A stretch of 64,000 nucleotides of DNA from Kryptolebias marmoratus (Eukaryota; Chordata; Actinopteri; Cyprinodontiformes; Rivulidae). The notes beneath the pieces were generated by a model. The model saw only the letters and a list, made by a program, of their open reading frames with translations, made no database searches and was not told the DNA's origin. This document shows, piece by piece, positions 1 through 14,200 of this stretch; position 1 is the stretch's first letter, and every line of letters begins with the position of its first letter. The stretch is from NCBI RefSeq assembly GCF_001649575.2, contig NC_051443.1, positions 23,017,563 through 23,081,562 on the forward strand. Reading direction: 5' to 3'. The position numbers and the translations under genes were made by a program.

Positions 1-3000
1 ATCAAAAAATGCAGACATTAAGACCGTCAGTAACCATGACAACCTTATGGGGGGTAAAAAAGCGTTTTGTCTCATTTAAGGCTAATAACATCATTTAAGG
101 CTGCCTTACACCCCATAATAGCATCAAAATGTAAAATAGCATAAGATATGCTCAACAAACTAACCAAACAAAACAAACAAGAAACCATTTCTCCTTATTT
201 GTTGTGAAGCTTTAGTTGTGATATGTGTTTAAATGTTACTATTTTTGGATTTGCATTTAAGGCATGAATCATGAACTTTAAGGAAAAAAAAACAAAGATG
301 CATTTTGTCTTGTCTGGTGTTAGATGCAGATTCTACAATAGTTCCCACTGGGTTACCATGAGCAGAGTTGAAAACAAAGAAATGAGCTCCTTCCCTTATT
401 TTTTTCCCCCCTTCAAACTTTCAGACTTGTTTAAAAAAATATTGAACATAGGATTGCTGGTAATCCTGTGAGTCATGGAGGTAATTATGAAGCATCAAGT
501 TATCAATGTCTTTCCCTAAGATCCTCTCAGGCTATAATTAAAGAGACGGTTTGAAAGTTAAAGCAAACACGTGAGCTCCTCCAAAGCTGAATTCCTTTTT
601 GAAACTTTACAGATTAGATGTCTGATTTGTTTTCACAAAGTAATTAAAAACACATCTTTTTCAAGCTCCCAAAGGTGCAGGTCAAACACTGACCCCTCCA
701 TGAGCTTGAAGCTTTAAACACGACATCACTTAAAGCAACATCTGTGGAGGTTAAAATCTGAAATATTGGTTCTGGTGCGACCACACACACACACTTGTTC
801 TGTGGCTTCTTTTACATAAAAACAAGATTTCTGTTGCCTTGTTCTACAATTATGTTAAATTTTGAATGAGTCACCAAATATAATGTCCTAAAACTGTCCC
901 ACTGATTTTATACAGATGACTCTGAGGTGCAAAAAGTCACGTAGGAGTGTTTTGAATAGTGGATTTTATTTTTGCCCAAATTTTCTTCTCTCAGGGCAAC
1001 TGACAGAAAGCTTTGCATCATTTGAGGGGGAAAAAAAAACAACAAAACTGAATCATATTAAGTGAGGGGGGTTAAAGTCATGCAATCCTTCTCTTGGTGC
1101 ACTCAAAAATATGTAGACATGAAACCTTCAGCCTAAAAAATGAACAGATTTTACTGAATGATGCAACCAGAACATTTACTGTAATTGTCCTTATTTAAAT
1201 ATTTCATTTATGTAACTTGGTCAGACCTTAATTTGCCTTTTAAAGTTCCCATCTCCGTGTGTGTTGACCTTCCAGCTCACCTGCTGTATTTGCATGTCAT
1301 TCTGCTCTTCATCCTGTTATTTTGACCCACTCCTCTTTCCTTGTGATTATTTTTGCCATCCTCAGCAAACCTTTACCTCTCTCTGCCGTATGTCGTGTCT
1401 GTTGGCTGATCTGTGCTGTTTCAGTGTGTGTCAAAGGCTCCGACTTCAGCTCAGCATGAACGTAGGGGACTTCTTAGGTTTCCACCTCATAGTTCACCAG
1501 CCAACATGTTATACATGTTTGTTTGTTTTTAATAGGTATAACACTGAACCTGCAAAAACTTGGCTGGTCTCAGGTCACGCACAACCAAAGAAAATACTCA
1601 CATTCAAACCCTGTAAATGTCATTTCAGTTGAATTATTAGGAAACAAATGAGAAAACTTTATTTATAGGATGTAGCTTTTTACTTTCAATACTGTACAAC
1701 TCAAATCTAAAACTGCTGAAGTACCTTCATTTTACTACAAATTATTTTAATCTATTAATTCTGAAAATACTATACCTTAATTAATTTATCTGAAAACTTT
1801 TATTTTTTAAAATATTATTTTGACATATTAAATACATGGAGCTCATGATCTGTTGGACAATACTTTGTTAAAGATGATATTTTATGTAAAAGTAGAGCAG
1901 AAATGTTTGATTTGATTAGAAACTCTGTTAGATAATTGTTGACATTATTTTTATTTTTTCTTGTAAATATATCAAGCTAGTGATTATTATGTCTGGTGTT
2001 TTGGGGATTAATAATCAACAATAAAAATGATCATAAGCCGCAGTCCAGCCATCAGTTAGAACTGGAGGTGGATCGATTAACATTTAAAATTTTTAGAAGA
2101 CAGGTCAGCTGATGGCTGATTAACAAAGACGTTTTGTTAGTTTTTGGTTCATAAATTGTTTGTTTATCATTCATATAATTGTAATCCACTAGATTTTAGT
2201 AAAAGAAAAATTTAAAAAAAACTGTGATTACGTATGATTTGGTGATTTAGGCTTGGGTCGGATGGAGATCAGTACATGATTTTAACTTTGCTGTTTTTTC
2301 TGAAGTTATACTTTTTAAAAAAAATTTTAAAGTAACATCTATCTAATCAGTTAACTATTTTAGGCTCTGAAAGATAAAGTTACAGTCTCATCATTGTTTC
2401 TGATAAATACAGTATTATTCTTTTAAAGTAGCTTCATTCTGTTCTTCCTTTGAGTCTGCCGTATCTGAAAGCACTGCCATCGCAGGAATTGATCAAACAA
2501 CATGATGAAAAATGGAACAACTAGGGGTGTAGTGATACATGTATTATATTGGTAAAATGTGATGCAATGCAGAGAAAACCCCTTTTATGATTTTAAATAA
2601 ATGTAGTGTTTAATAATTCATAAATCATCAAATTAAACTTTCATGTACAACAAAGGTTTTTCAAAAAAACAACAGTTCATGTTTAATGACAATTTTTCAA
2701 TGTAAATAATGCAGTACTAAGACTTTACTTTTTGGTGTTAAAGAATAATTAGGATTTGCAAATATTATCTGACAGTGGAAAAATCTTAAATTTAGAACAG
2801 TCGGTATTTTATTGTTCATAAAACTAAATAGAAAACAACAATAAAAATCAAATCTTATAGATTTCATGGATACAAATAAAGAGTTCAGCTGATGAAGTTA
2901 AATCAAAAGTAGTTTATTAATCTACATATTAATAAACATTGCAAGGCTTTTTTTTATAAATAGAAAATCTAAATCTGATGATTAACAACAAAAAGGAATG

Positions 3001-4444
3001 ATTTATTTACTTAAGTTTGAAGAAATTGTATTGAACAGGACATTTTGTACAAGCAGCAAATGTTTTAAGAATCTCTCTCCCCACCACCCACCTACACACA
3101 CACACATTTCCTCATTAGGCAGATGCAGCCCTGTCCCTTTGCCTTGTTCAACATCAGACACCTTAGTATGCAGATACTGAATTGCACATTTAGTCTTTTT
3201 TTATTTTTTTGCCTGCTGATTGTGCTCCACGTGTTAATTCAACACATAACCATTTGTAAAGTAATTCAAACCTGCAGGAACAACAAGGCCCAACACTTGT
3301 ATATTACCTCCCTGTACTCACCCAGCCCAGAGAGAGGGACTTTATAGTCTGGCCTGGTGCAATAAGAGGTGAAGTGCACTCACTTTCTGGAGCCGCACTG
3401 ATTTATCGACCCCTGCAGAAACCAAGCAGAGTCCCGGCACATGAACCAGCTTCCACCGCCGACTGTTTGAGCCGCTTTTACACGCATGGGCCACACTGTT
3501 GTTCTGCTGTTTGACAATAGATAATCAATGAGACCAAGCTTGCTGCAGCTTTGTACAGCACACAGGAGCACCAGCACATAGTGTAGACATGATCACACAT
3601 CCAAAGGTTTTAAAAAGAAATGCAGAAAGTATGTCCTCACCACGTGACGAACCATGACAAAATACGCTTACTCTCATATAATTAGTCTCTCTTTAGGAAA
3701 TGTCCATTAGAAATAATTTGGAGGTGTTTCCAAAACAGGAAGCAGTAAAGCGAAACTAATCAATCAGCTGATTCTAAGCTAAACCAGTGAGAAGCGGATC
3801 ACTCTGTTCTAATTGATCCTGTCACAATTAGACCTTAAAACCATGAGCTCCAGGATGGGCGACTCTAACATTAAATCCACTCTTACACAAGGCTGCAGTT
3901 TGCTTTAATCTTCTATTTATTGTTGTTCACAATACAAATTTAAATGTGGATAGCCATTAATAGAAGGAGGTTTGCTGCATCTCCAAGGATATTCACAATT
4001 TCAAACTTTTACTGTGCTTGTAGTATTAATAAGATGGAAAAACAAGAAATGTAAAAAGCTACAAACCCATTTTTGAAAAAGTAGGGATGTTGTGTAAAGT
4101 GTAATTAAAAACTGAATGCAATGATTTGCAAATCTCATAAACCTACATTTTATTTACAATGGAACTTTGTAAACATATCAAATGGTTAAATTAAGTAATT
4201 GTACTGTTACTTTGGAAAAAGAATATGGTAAATCCTACATCACACAAGAATAGGACAACACTCTCCTCTAAAACTCGCAGCAGCTGGTTTCCTCAGTTCC
4301 TAAACATTTACAGATTGTTGTTAAAAGAAGAAATTTTTCACAATCAAATACATTACCCTATTCCAACTGTTTTAAGATGTGTTGCTGCCATAAAATCACT
4401 GCATTTTGTTTTATTTTCATTTTACTTTTTCAGAATTGGAGTTT

Positions 4445-4712
4445 ATAGGTGTGCACAATATATAAATTATTTATTGTTATCATGATAACAATGTGTGTAA
4501 TGTCAATAATGCAAAAGACTGTTTGAATGCAACTTATAACTATAGATGGTATTCTCTTAGGGCCATCCATTTATATTTTTCCTGACGATAATTATTTGGC
4601 CAATCAGTGGCCCTCACTGCTGGAGATGTCCACACTTTAGGATGGTGGTCGCCAAAATGCTAAAACAAGTGTATGTGGCATAATAACTTCCTGATATTAT
4701 CCAGCCCTAATA
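4445..4712. mobile_element. Degraded hAT-like non-autonomous DNA transposon (tentative)
   Basis: The left edge reads TAGGTGTGCACAATATA and the right edge ATTATCCAGCCCTAA. This resembles the inverted pair 'TAGGGCTGCACGATAT ... ATATCGTGCAGCCCTA' typical of an abundant fish hAT group. The termini are heavily mutated and I see no clear target duplication, so the call is tentative. Confidence 0.35.
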
Positions 4713-5922
4713 CAAACTAAAATTCTTCAAAAAATGAGCTATCCTCAGAACTGAACTTCAGCCATTTTTGACTGGAGCTTTCTTTAATGCAATCATTTTA
4801 GGGTAAGTTAGAAGAATAAGCTAGAGTTTACCGTAATTAACAAAACTCCATCCTTCAAGAGCATAAACAAGAGAAGGTGGTGTAAGATGGTAAAGTTTTG
4901 GACAGTTTGCTATAACGTTAAAAATTCTGACTTTTGCTTAGAAACCTGGAAAAGGTACATTTGCGGAGAGCAAAACGGTCTTGGTTTATCTTCCACAAGT
5001 CAGTTGTATTCAGTTGATGCTAGCACCAATCAGGACGCACTGCATCTGAGTCTTTGGGAGTAATCAACAACACACACGTGTGAAAGACTATAAAGCAACA
5101 ATGAATTGCCAAGTGTTGGCTCATCAGAGGTGCACTGATGAAATTATGAACATAGTTCAATTACACCTAGTTGCACTGTTGAGAGGAAATTAAAACTGCA
5201 GCACTGGACACTCCTGTCTCCACAAAACAGCACAGGGATGATAGATGCGAGCACATCGCTCTGCAAACTACTATGTAATTAGATTTTGCCTTGTGGGACT
5301 CCATTAATAACTTAAAATATAATGCACATTTCATTGGAGGGGGCCATCAAATGTGGGTGTGTTATTGCACTCAGGAGAAGGCACCTTCTGCTCTTCATAA
5401 CTGGGAGGGAGAAGTTGAGATAAATCAGATGAGGCAGATTTTTGTGCAGGTGATACTTACTTTAATTCATGATTCAATAAAGTTACAGCTGAGAAACTAG
5501 AAAAAATGTACCACAGAAAACAAAACCTGTTTTTTTTGTGTTGTTTGTTTGTATTTTACAAAGCTTTGCCTGTTTGTGTTTGTTCCTGCCAGCTGACCTT
5601 TGACTATCTAGTTAAGCATTCATTAGCTCAACAACTTTCAGTGTGGCTGTTGCTTTAATTAACCAGGGGCTGATTACTCATGTCATGCATACACAGCTTT
5701 ACACAGACAGAAACGTACAGCTGAATGATTAAAAAAGCGTGTAATTGCAGTGTAAGTGATGTAGTCTTATGCTTTGACTCTTTCACATAATGTGCAATTT
5801 TTGGCCTTTAAAAGACTAACGGGTCACTTTAAATGCTTCTTTATAAAAATGCAAAGCACAGGAAAGTGTCTTAGTCATTTTGACATATATTGGGATTAAA
5901 TAAATTCTCTGTGCGTCTAAAG

Positions 5923-6136
5923 CAGGGGTGTCCAATCCTGGTCCTGGAGGGCCACCATCCTGCAGGTTTTAGATGTTTCTCTGCTCCAACACACCTGATT
6001 TGAATCAATGGGTGATTAACAGGCTTCTGCAGAACATGAAGAGGTGATTTAACCACTGAATCAGGTGTGTTGGAGCAGAGAAACAAGGAAAACATGCAGG
6101 ACGGTGGCCCTTGAGGACCAGGATTGCCCACCCCTG
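5923..6136. mobile_element. hAT-type MITE, 214 bp, with 8-bp target-site duplication
   Basis: The element starts CAGGGGTGTCCAATCCTGG and ends in the near inverse CCAGGATTGCCCACCCCTG. It is flanked on both sides by the 8-bp direct repeat GTCTAAAG (5915-5922 and 6137-6144). An 8-bp duplication with CAG-starting termini is the hallmark of hAT transposition. The interior is also largely palindromic (GCTCCAACACACCTGATT and its inverse), so the unit can fold as a long hairpin. It has no coding capacity. A sister copy lies at 36526-36722. Confidence 0.9.
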
Positions 6137-7563
6137 GTCTAAAGCAATCCCCGTTGGCTTCAAGCTCACTTCTGTGTCACACCTACAAATGTTGTTTCTC
6201 TTTGCTGGCAGTTTTCAAAAGTATGGATTTGTTTTGAATGTTTTTTTGTTTTGCGATTCCATTTTCCTGCAAGATAAAACAAATAAAATCTGAATTTCCA
6301 ACAATAAAAATGCTCAAACATGGTGTTCATTTTGTTTATGCAGAACCAGCTCACAATAAAAGGTACTCAGGGCAATATACAAAAGAAAGAAACAAGTGAA
6401 ATTTATAAATCAATACATTTATGTACTGTACACTATGAAATGCTGATTAGTAAAAGTTGTATCTAATGAAGCCAGAAGATTGGCTTGAATCTTCACTCTG
6501 GTGCAATCCTCCATCCTGAGCAGCATGTTGGTGACAGTGGAAAGAAACAACTCCCTTTTTAACAGGAATAAACCTCCAGCAGAACCAGAACCAGGCTCAG
6601 GATGGGCGGCCTTCTGCCTCAGCCAGCTGGGGTTTGAGAGGACAGGAAAGAGGCACGGACAAACCCAGAAGGATTAGTCCAGGCAAATTTTCCATGGGAA
6701 GAAAAACAAAGAAAAACACAAGCATGTTTTTTTTTTTTTTGTGGAGAGTAAAGACAGCGTTGTTTTGGATCAACCGAAGACTTGGACCAGATAAAGAATT
6801 ACAATAGAAGTGATAAATGCATTGACTGGTATTCCTGCATTGTTTTGGGACAAGTTGTTTCAAATTTCAGTGATATTATGCAGGTGGAAGAAATCTGTCC
6901 TGAGAACATTTTAAATGCAGGAGTTAAAAAGCTTAACCCCAACAAAAATTACACCAATGTTTCTTATAGTAGTACTGGAGGCCAACTTAATGTCAACCAG
7001 AGTAAATGAAAGCCTGCAGATGAAAGTTTGTTCCTGTGACGCTGAGCTCCAAAAACCACAGCCTCTGTTTTATAGGAGTTTAGAAGCAAAGTGGTTTTTG
7101 CATTTCTTTAATACAAGATAGAATCTCCAAGTTACGTCTAATGGCAGCACTGACTGTGAAACACATAATAAAGCAATTTGTAAACCCACATTATTTATTC
7201 AAATATGTCCAGATTCACATACTTCTGCAGCTAAGATCCACTTTACTGCAACAGTGGTTAATTCTGATAATAAACTTTATGTCCATTTCAGTGATTTTAC
7301 AGCCTCACTGATTTTAATGCCATTCATTTATCTGTGATTGTAATTTTTGAGACCGTATTGTGTAATAATTAGTGAGCTCTCAAGAGGACAAAAGGCATCA
7401 TTAGCACAACTGGGCTTTCAAACCTAACCCTGCACTTCTATTTTGTGAATTTATGTGTCCTTAAAAAATATTAGAAATTAATCTAACTCAACAAATAAGC
7501 AAATTGATTTGTCAACCATTTTTAAGCTGAAAAGCTGTGTGTTTGTTGATGCAGCATGGCAGG

Positions 7564-7644
7564 AATAAAACATTTGAAAAGAGGAATTGGAATAAAACAT
7601 TTGAAAAGAGGAATTGGAATAAAACATTTGAAAAGAGGAATTGG
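7564..7644. repeat. Tandem repeat, 3 perfect copies of a 27-bp unit
   Basis: The 27-bp unit, beginning AATAAAACATTTGAAAAGAG and ending GAATTGG, occurs three times without a mismatch (7564-7590, 7591-7617, 7618-7644). It is followed by TATGAATC. The perfect identity suggests recent expansion. Confidence 0.97.
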
Positions 7645-8213
7645 TATGAATCTTTTTGACTGCTATTCAATAAACTAACATGAGAAATTTTATTTCTGGG
7701 TTTGTTGTTTTTACTTTGTCACTTCCCAATGCTGTTTGCTTCCTGCGAGCGGTGAAGGTCACACCCTTTAGAAAAATTACAGCTCCAAACTTTGTCGTTT
7801 TCTGTATTTTATTTTGCTCACATTGTGCCTGAAGATTGTTCAAGGCTGACTTAAACCCTGATAGGATTTATACAACAGCTGCCTATCAATCTGGAAGAGA
7901 GAGAAAAAAAGTCTGTTTTCCCTCCTGAACTCCGAGTGAAGTTGGTTCTGGGAGGATAGCAGGTTCCTTATCTGTCAGCAGCAATGTTTTGATGTGTTTT
8001 GACAACGTTGTTTGTGACTGATGGGGTCCCTCGGTTGAATAGATCCTGCTGTTTAGCCGCTGAAGTGATGGAGCGGGGAGTGACAGCCTGACAGATGGAA
8101 CACACAGTTTCGACTGGCTATTTTTCTACCTGGGACAGTGTTGTGTGTGCGTTGCAATGAAACATTTTGTAACCCTCCCTCGTCCTGTGTGTCTGTGTTT
8201 GTTTGCGTATCAG

Positions 8214-8282
8214 GCCTTTCCCATCTGAGGACACAGCTCTGAATGAAGATGATGTGTACCGGAGCCTGGAGGAGTTGGCTGA
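8214..8282 (+). CDS. vav2: VAV2 exon: start of acidic region, first regulatory tyrosine
   Basis: The acceptor is GCGTATCAG and the donor GTAAGT at 8283. The exon encodes residues 1-22, [20 protein letters not shown] followed by LA. The tyrosine in DDVYRSL corresponds to Tyr142 of human VAV2, whose phosphorylation relieves autoinhibition of the DH domain. The exon begins on the last base of a split codon, so coding sequence continues upstream of the window. Confidence 0.96.
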
Positions 8283-11200
8283 GTAAGTGTGCATCCTACT
8301 AAAAAAACACCCACACAGGCTGGTTTTAATCACCGGGGGGGGCCTTCCCCTGATCTTAACATTTTTCAAATTTTTGCCAAAAACATCTGAAGCCTGAAGG
8401 GAAATAAATTAACCTTAGTTTAACTTTGTTTACTCCCATTGAAGCAACTGCACGGATATTTTCTTTTTCTTGAAGCTGAAGTTCTGATCTTTTGAACCGG
8501 GTTTCTGAGGAGCAGTTCAGGACAATTTATTAGCAATCAATTGATCCGTTTTATTTGTCCTTTACAGAGGAAAAAAATAAAACTGAAATGAAAACATAAA
8601 AATAAAAAGTGGACGAAAGAGAAAACAATTGGAAGCTAAAATTATTACAAACAATAAAAGAAAAAATCAAAACAAGACAAAAAAAGACAATCATATGAAA
8701 GATGGATTAAAAAGATTGGTTTTAGGATTAGTTTGAAAAGCAGGGAGGGTAACAGATGTGTGTACCCAAAATGGGAGATGATTTCATTAGATAGGAGCCT
8801 AATTACTAAAGACTGTCTTACCTGCTGTAGATAGCTTTTACTGAATTGACAAACTGATGGTTAGTTTGAGTGTAGAGAAGACCAAAGTGTGCTGGTGGCA
8901 TCCTAAAACAGCCAAACTTCAAGTTTCATAACAATTCATGCCATGAATTCATGCTTTTTTTACATATAAACCTTTGCCATGAATTACAGATTATGTCAAT
9001 ATCAAATTTATTTATATAGTGCATTTTAAAACAACATTAGTTGACCAAAGTGCTTCACAATTTACGCCAACCGTCAAACACGGAACAAGATTAAAACAAA
9101 ATAAATTAAAACACAGAAATATAAACCATAAACGGAAAACAAATTGAGTAAAAGTATCATAAAAACATCATTCAAACTGTCTTAAAAGTCGGTGAAAACA
9201 GATGCGTTTTTAAAAGAGATTTTAAAAAGAGGAAGTGAAGATGCTTGTCTTGTTCCAGAGTTTAGGAGCCACAGCAGAAAAAAAACAATCTCCTCTGAGC
9301 TTCATCCTGGTCATCTGTTTACACAGTTTTGTTGTTTTTACATAGAATTTGTTCTTATTTGTAACTGCAAATAATAGCAGCAGCAGCTAGCTGTGCAACC
9401 TGGAGCACTTTCAGCAGGAATATCATCAAATTTCTGCCAGAAAAAAAAAATAACTAAAAGTTTTAAGAGTAAAGGCTTATAAAATATTGCTCAAATGAAC
9501 CACTTTGGTCCCTTTTGGACTCTCCATCAGCCTGTCAACTGGGTCAGAATTTAAACTGTCTCTCTAAACTGAGGTTGTTCAACAGGTAACGTTTCAATAG
9601 AATCCCACTTTAAAAAAAATCTGAACTATTCCTTTAAGAAAAGTAAAAAATCCAGAAGAATAAATATAACACTCCATCTATAAAAATCCCATTCTTGTCT
9701 TGGTTGAATATTTGTTCTTGCTCTATTTCTGTTTCATTGTGACATTTATTAGTCAAACTACAGACAAATGAGCTGGATAAAAACGTGTAAAGCTTCTGAA
9801 ATTCTGAGCTTTTTGGCACATATGTATGCACAACTTGTGATGTTTAGAAGTAAGCTATGATTGTCACTTCTTCCTATATCTGCTAATTACTGAATTACAT
9901 AAGCAGCAAGGCTTCTATCACTCTGCCTGTTGCTATGGTGACACCAGCACTGCTCTGGATTTAGGCTTGGCTGCTTTTCTGCTCGCCTCTGTGGCTGGAT
10001 GCCTGGGTTTTTGGTGAATGTTAGGTGGGTTTTCGCTGGGTGTAAAAGAGAATCCTAAGTTCACAAGGGGGTGACAGCAGTGACAGCAGCTGCTTGACTC
10101 AGATTAATGAAGAATAATTCGTTAACCGCTTTGAGATGGGTGTCATTCATCATGGAGAGACAGGAAGGAGACGAGCGTGGGGTAGAAAGAAGATCATGCG
10201 AGCTATAGATCTATGCCTCCTGAATACATGATTGTGATATTCTGTGGTGGATGAGGCACGCGAGGGGTTGGAGCCAAGCAGGCTAATACTGGATTAGAGT
10301 CAAAATACTGTATGTATGAAAATATGTCCCATATTATTCTCATTTTCAAAACAGTAATCAAATCTGAGCACACAAGGCAGGGTGTAAATTTATGCACTAA
10401 GGATCGTAATTTAAAATCTGAAGAAAAAGATGCCTATTATATAGCTAATTAAGTAAAAGGTGGCCTGATTTTCCTCTTTGATGTATCAGCTGAGGCTGAT
10501 TTTTAAATGAAAGTTGCTTGAAAACAAGGAAAAACATGAAGAAGCTGGAGTGTTTTTTGTCTTGGCATGGTCGGTGTTTTGTAAAACTTTATTTGGCCCA
10601 AGTCACGACTAGTTGATGTTTTTTATGCTAATTGTTCTGAGCCATTCTTTGGCTATCCTACCAACACTGCTCTTTTTAATTCTGTCCACTGATCTTTTTT
10701 ATTTTCAGCTGTGGCAGAACGTTTAGTTTAGTCTGTACATTGTGACATAGTTCATTTTTATTTATTTAAAAAACATTGACCTCCCTACATTAGAAATGTT
10801 TCCTGTGCCACTGTCTGCAACTCAAGCCCAAATCATGATTATTCCACCCCCATTTTGAAGTTTTTTTTTGTTTTCTGTTTTTTTATCAGTTAATAATGGT
10901 TGTTTCAAAAACTGTCAAGTTCCTTTAGATTTTTTGAAACTTTTGTCTTGAGGATGCAAGAAAAGGATTTACTCTAACCCCCCACAGTCGGCATGTTTGT
11001 GCATGTGTTGCTGTGCAGTAGAGCGATGCATTTCGCAAGGTGTGCTGCAAAACACTGGCTCTAATATTTGTTTTTCTTTTGTGTGAATTCTACCAGCTCT
11101 CACATAAGACAAGGTTCCCTCTAGAACACTACTGTACCTTGATTTGTTTTATTTTTTTACAGATTATTAGTGACGTATTGACCACTTTATTCCCATAGGT

Positions 11201-14200
11201 TTGCATTTATGATTTCTGGCACCATCTTTGTATTACATTGTTCTGTTAGACTTTTTTTTTTGGACAAGAGAAACTCGTGATTTCAACCAGTTGTATTTTT
11301 AAATTAATTGGAATTATGATAAAGATAGCTTAAAGTTGAACGCGGCCAACTTTGTGAGGAAATATTTCTTGGAAATGAACTGAGGGAGCAGCCATTAAGA
11401 AGTGCTTTGCTGTCCTCGTATCGCCTTTCTTTTCTTTTTCTTTTTTTTGCTCTGTGGCAGTTAGGTATTTTAAAATTCTAAGTACCGGACAGCTGCTTAG
11501 AAAATCTTGTGGCTACTTATGGACTTGAGCTATGAGAAATTCATAAATCTTTGAAATTAAAATTACTGTGAACTTTGAACAACCCACATCTCTAAAAAGC
11601 CCGAAATGTCCAAGAACTTTGCAAAAGTCCCCTGAAAGCTCAGACTTTTTGGAGTTCTCCAACTTTTTGTGTCACTCCTTTTTCCTTTTTTTCCCTTACC
11701 TATACTTGCACAAACCTCCTTTATGCATTTTTCGTACTTAACTATCCACTCTAAGAAATAAGGGTTATATTGGATGCATTAAGTGCATGTATCCATGACA
11801 ACAGATATCAGTGAAATAACCGAGTGTGGTTATTGTGCTTGCTTTTTGACACCGAAATCTATTCTCTCCATTGATTAAACTTGACCTCTGTCAGTGTGGC
11901 AGCAGTTTGACTCAGAAGGTTGAGGTCATTTATTTTCCTTAAACGGTCAGTGATGTCAGAGCACTGAGATCATTGTTTAACCTATACAGTAGGTGCAGAG
12001 GGCAAGGTCCCATTAAATTAATCATGCGATTCTGCCGTATGGCTGCTCTTGACCTTTTACGAGCAGCATTTTGTTTCAGCTGTGGACACATGCATAATTG
12101 ATTCATCAGCAGGTCCAACACTTAATATAGTTGGACACACTTAGCACGTAGGTCCTGCTAGCAATAACTCTGCTCTCAAAGGTTTATTAATTAGTCTGAT
12201 ATATTGATGCATGTGTGATTTATAATGGGTGCATGATTGAACTACAAGGATAAAAATGAGGACGATGTTCATCTTTCCACAGTAATATTAGTCATGTTCT
12301 GTTGTATGGATGTAAAACCATTCTGTTTCTCAGAGGAAGAAAAGACAAGACATGAAGTGTCATAAAAACAACAACACGTTGGAAATAAAACAGCAAAATT
12401 GTCCCCACACGTACTGGTCATAAATAATAAAACTGTGTTACAGCGAACAATAGGAATTTATTGAAACTGGATCATTAAATTCAGAAGCCTAAAGACGAAG
12501 TCTGTCCATCCATCAGTCCATTTTCTTCTGCCTATTCAAGGTTGGGTTGCAAAGGAAGCAGGGAGGGAGCATTCCAACCTTTCACTGTTTGAAAACTTTC
12601 ACTTTAGCTTTAGAGGAGCCAACTATCATTCTGGCCACGTCACACTCAGTGGCAAACTGCTCCTCTGCAACCTGAAGGCCATGGTTTTATAACTCCAACA
12701 GAATCACATCTTCTGCAAAAAGTACAGATGAGACTCTGAGGTTCCCTAACCAGACACCTTTCTCTCCAGGACTACGCCTCCCTTTTTTTAAGACCTTGAT
12801 GAAGGAAGTACCTTTAATGAATAAAACCAATTATAACTTTTCTGCAACATAATTGTGGAATTAATCTGACAAACCGTATTAAATTTTTTGTCTGAGTACA
12901 ATTTTTTATGTTGCTCAGAAATCCGAAGTCCAAACTCCACAATGTAGCAAAGTTGGTATTTAAAACCATCATGTTTTTAATTATAATCCTGCAGGAAGTT
13001 ATAAATTGTATCAATACTAACACATCTGAGCATCTGAGCTCATGACCCTTAACGGACATTAACATTTAGCTTTTAGCTGTTCCTGACATACTGTGTCATT
13101 TTTTTTCTGTAGTACTGAATATAGAATGGTATTTTCCTAGGTACTGATATTGAAATTTTAATATTGTGAAAACCCTATTGTAAAAACATGAGTGGATCAT
13201 TCTAAAATTAGCCAACCATGCCATCTTGCTACATAATCTATCCGACAGTTAGCAAGCTAGCTATTATGTATGCATCACTGAAATAGAACTACTCTGTCAG
13301 AATTTCTAAAACAATTTGGGTTGTTAGCTTTATTTGTGACGAATATTGGGGTGAAGCACATTAATCTTAGTTTTGTAAATAGCTGTGCATTACAAAATAT
13401 TCTACTCATAAGCTCAGAGATCGTGTCATGCATGTTAAACTAGAAGGCCAGTTTGAGGAGCTCAAACTGAGGTTAAAGGACTTAATTGGCACGTAACTGA
13501 AACTAGACTTAGTGGCATTACTAGAGGTGCTTTTGGTGATTTGGTTTTGTGAAAAGTAAGGTTGAAAAGCAGCTCTATGGATCTTAGAGGGCTGCTGAAG
13601 GGAAGTCTGATATTTATGGTTATTGAGTGCAAAGTGAATGAATTTATATAGAAATACAACAATAGAGTTCTGGGAATAGTCCAGATTTTGTAAACTTTTA
13701 CCATTTCTAGTATTAGCCAGTATTATGTTTCCCTATTTTTTATTGTTTCATGCAAGTTTACTTTTATCTACCAAAGCAGAAAAGCACTTAAATATTTAGT
13801 AGAAGAAAATTTCATTACACTTTTTTATGTCTAGGCAGCTTGGTTCCATTGAAACAAACTCATTCCTGTTCGCCTGCACAATGTGGTTAATTTGAGCTGC
13901 CAGTAAGTGTCCTCTGCAAATTTTAACTTTTTAAAATCCCTCCTGATTGTTTTAATTATTCTATTTGGCTTGGTGGTTAAAACACCTTCTCCTGCTGTGT
14001 AACAAGTCAGCAAAGATAATTACTTTTGGTGTACTAGGATTTTGATGATGTTTCTAACTTGTTGGATATTTTTTTCCAATCTTTTGTAGATAATAGGCCC
14101 TGCGTGGCTCTCCTCCATTCGGCTTGTTTGAATGCTATGTGGAGGATGTTGTCTTGCTCGACTGATTATCGTTTTAAAAGGTTAAGTGGAAGTCACTTGT

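Larger units (their letters stand above)
1..8213. other. Upstream intron of VAV2, no exon recognised
   Basis: I found no CH-domain exon here, so this is read as the 3' part of the intron before the first visible VAV2 exon. It is AT-rich. It contains a possible hAT-type remnant near 4445-4712, a sequence at 4051-4200 resembling a common teleost dispersed repeat, a clear hAT MITE at 5923-6136 and a 27-bp triplicate at 7564-7644. The rest looks unremarkable. Confidence 0.7.

Noticed and set aside
1261..1632. 123-codon plus-strand Cys-rich frame
   Set aside because: Looks like a secreted or zinc-binding peptide at first glance, but cysteines are unspaced, there is no promoter or splice support, and no known domain.
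1..8213. Searched for CH-domain exons of VAV2
   Set aside because: No sequence resembling the calponin-homology exons (for example FDLFDVRDFGK or SRLSLHS) with splice sites was seen; they are presumed upstream.
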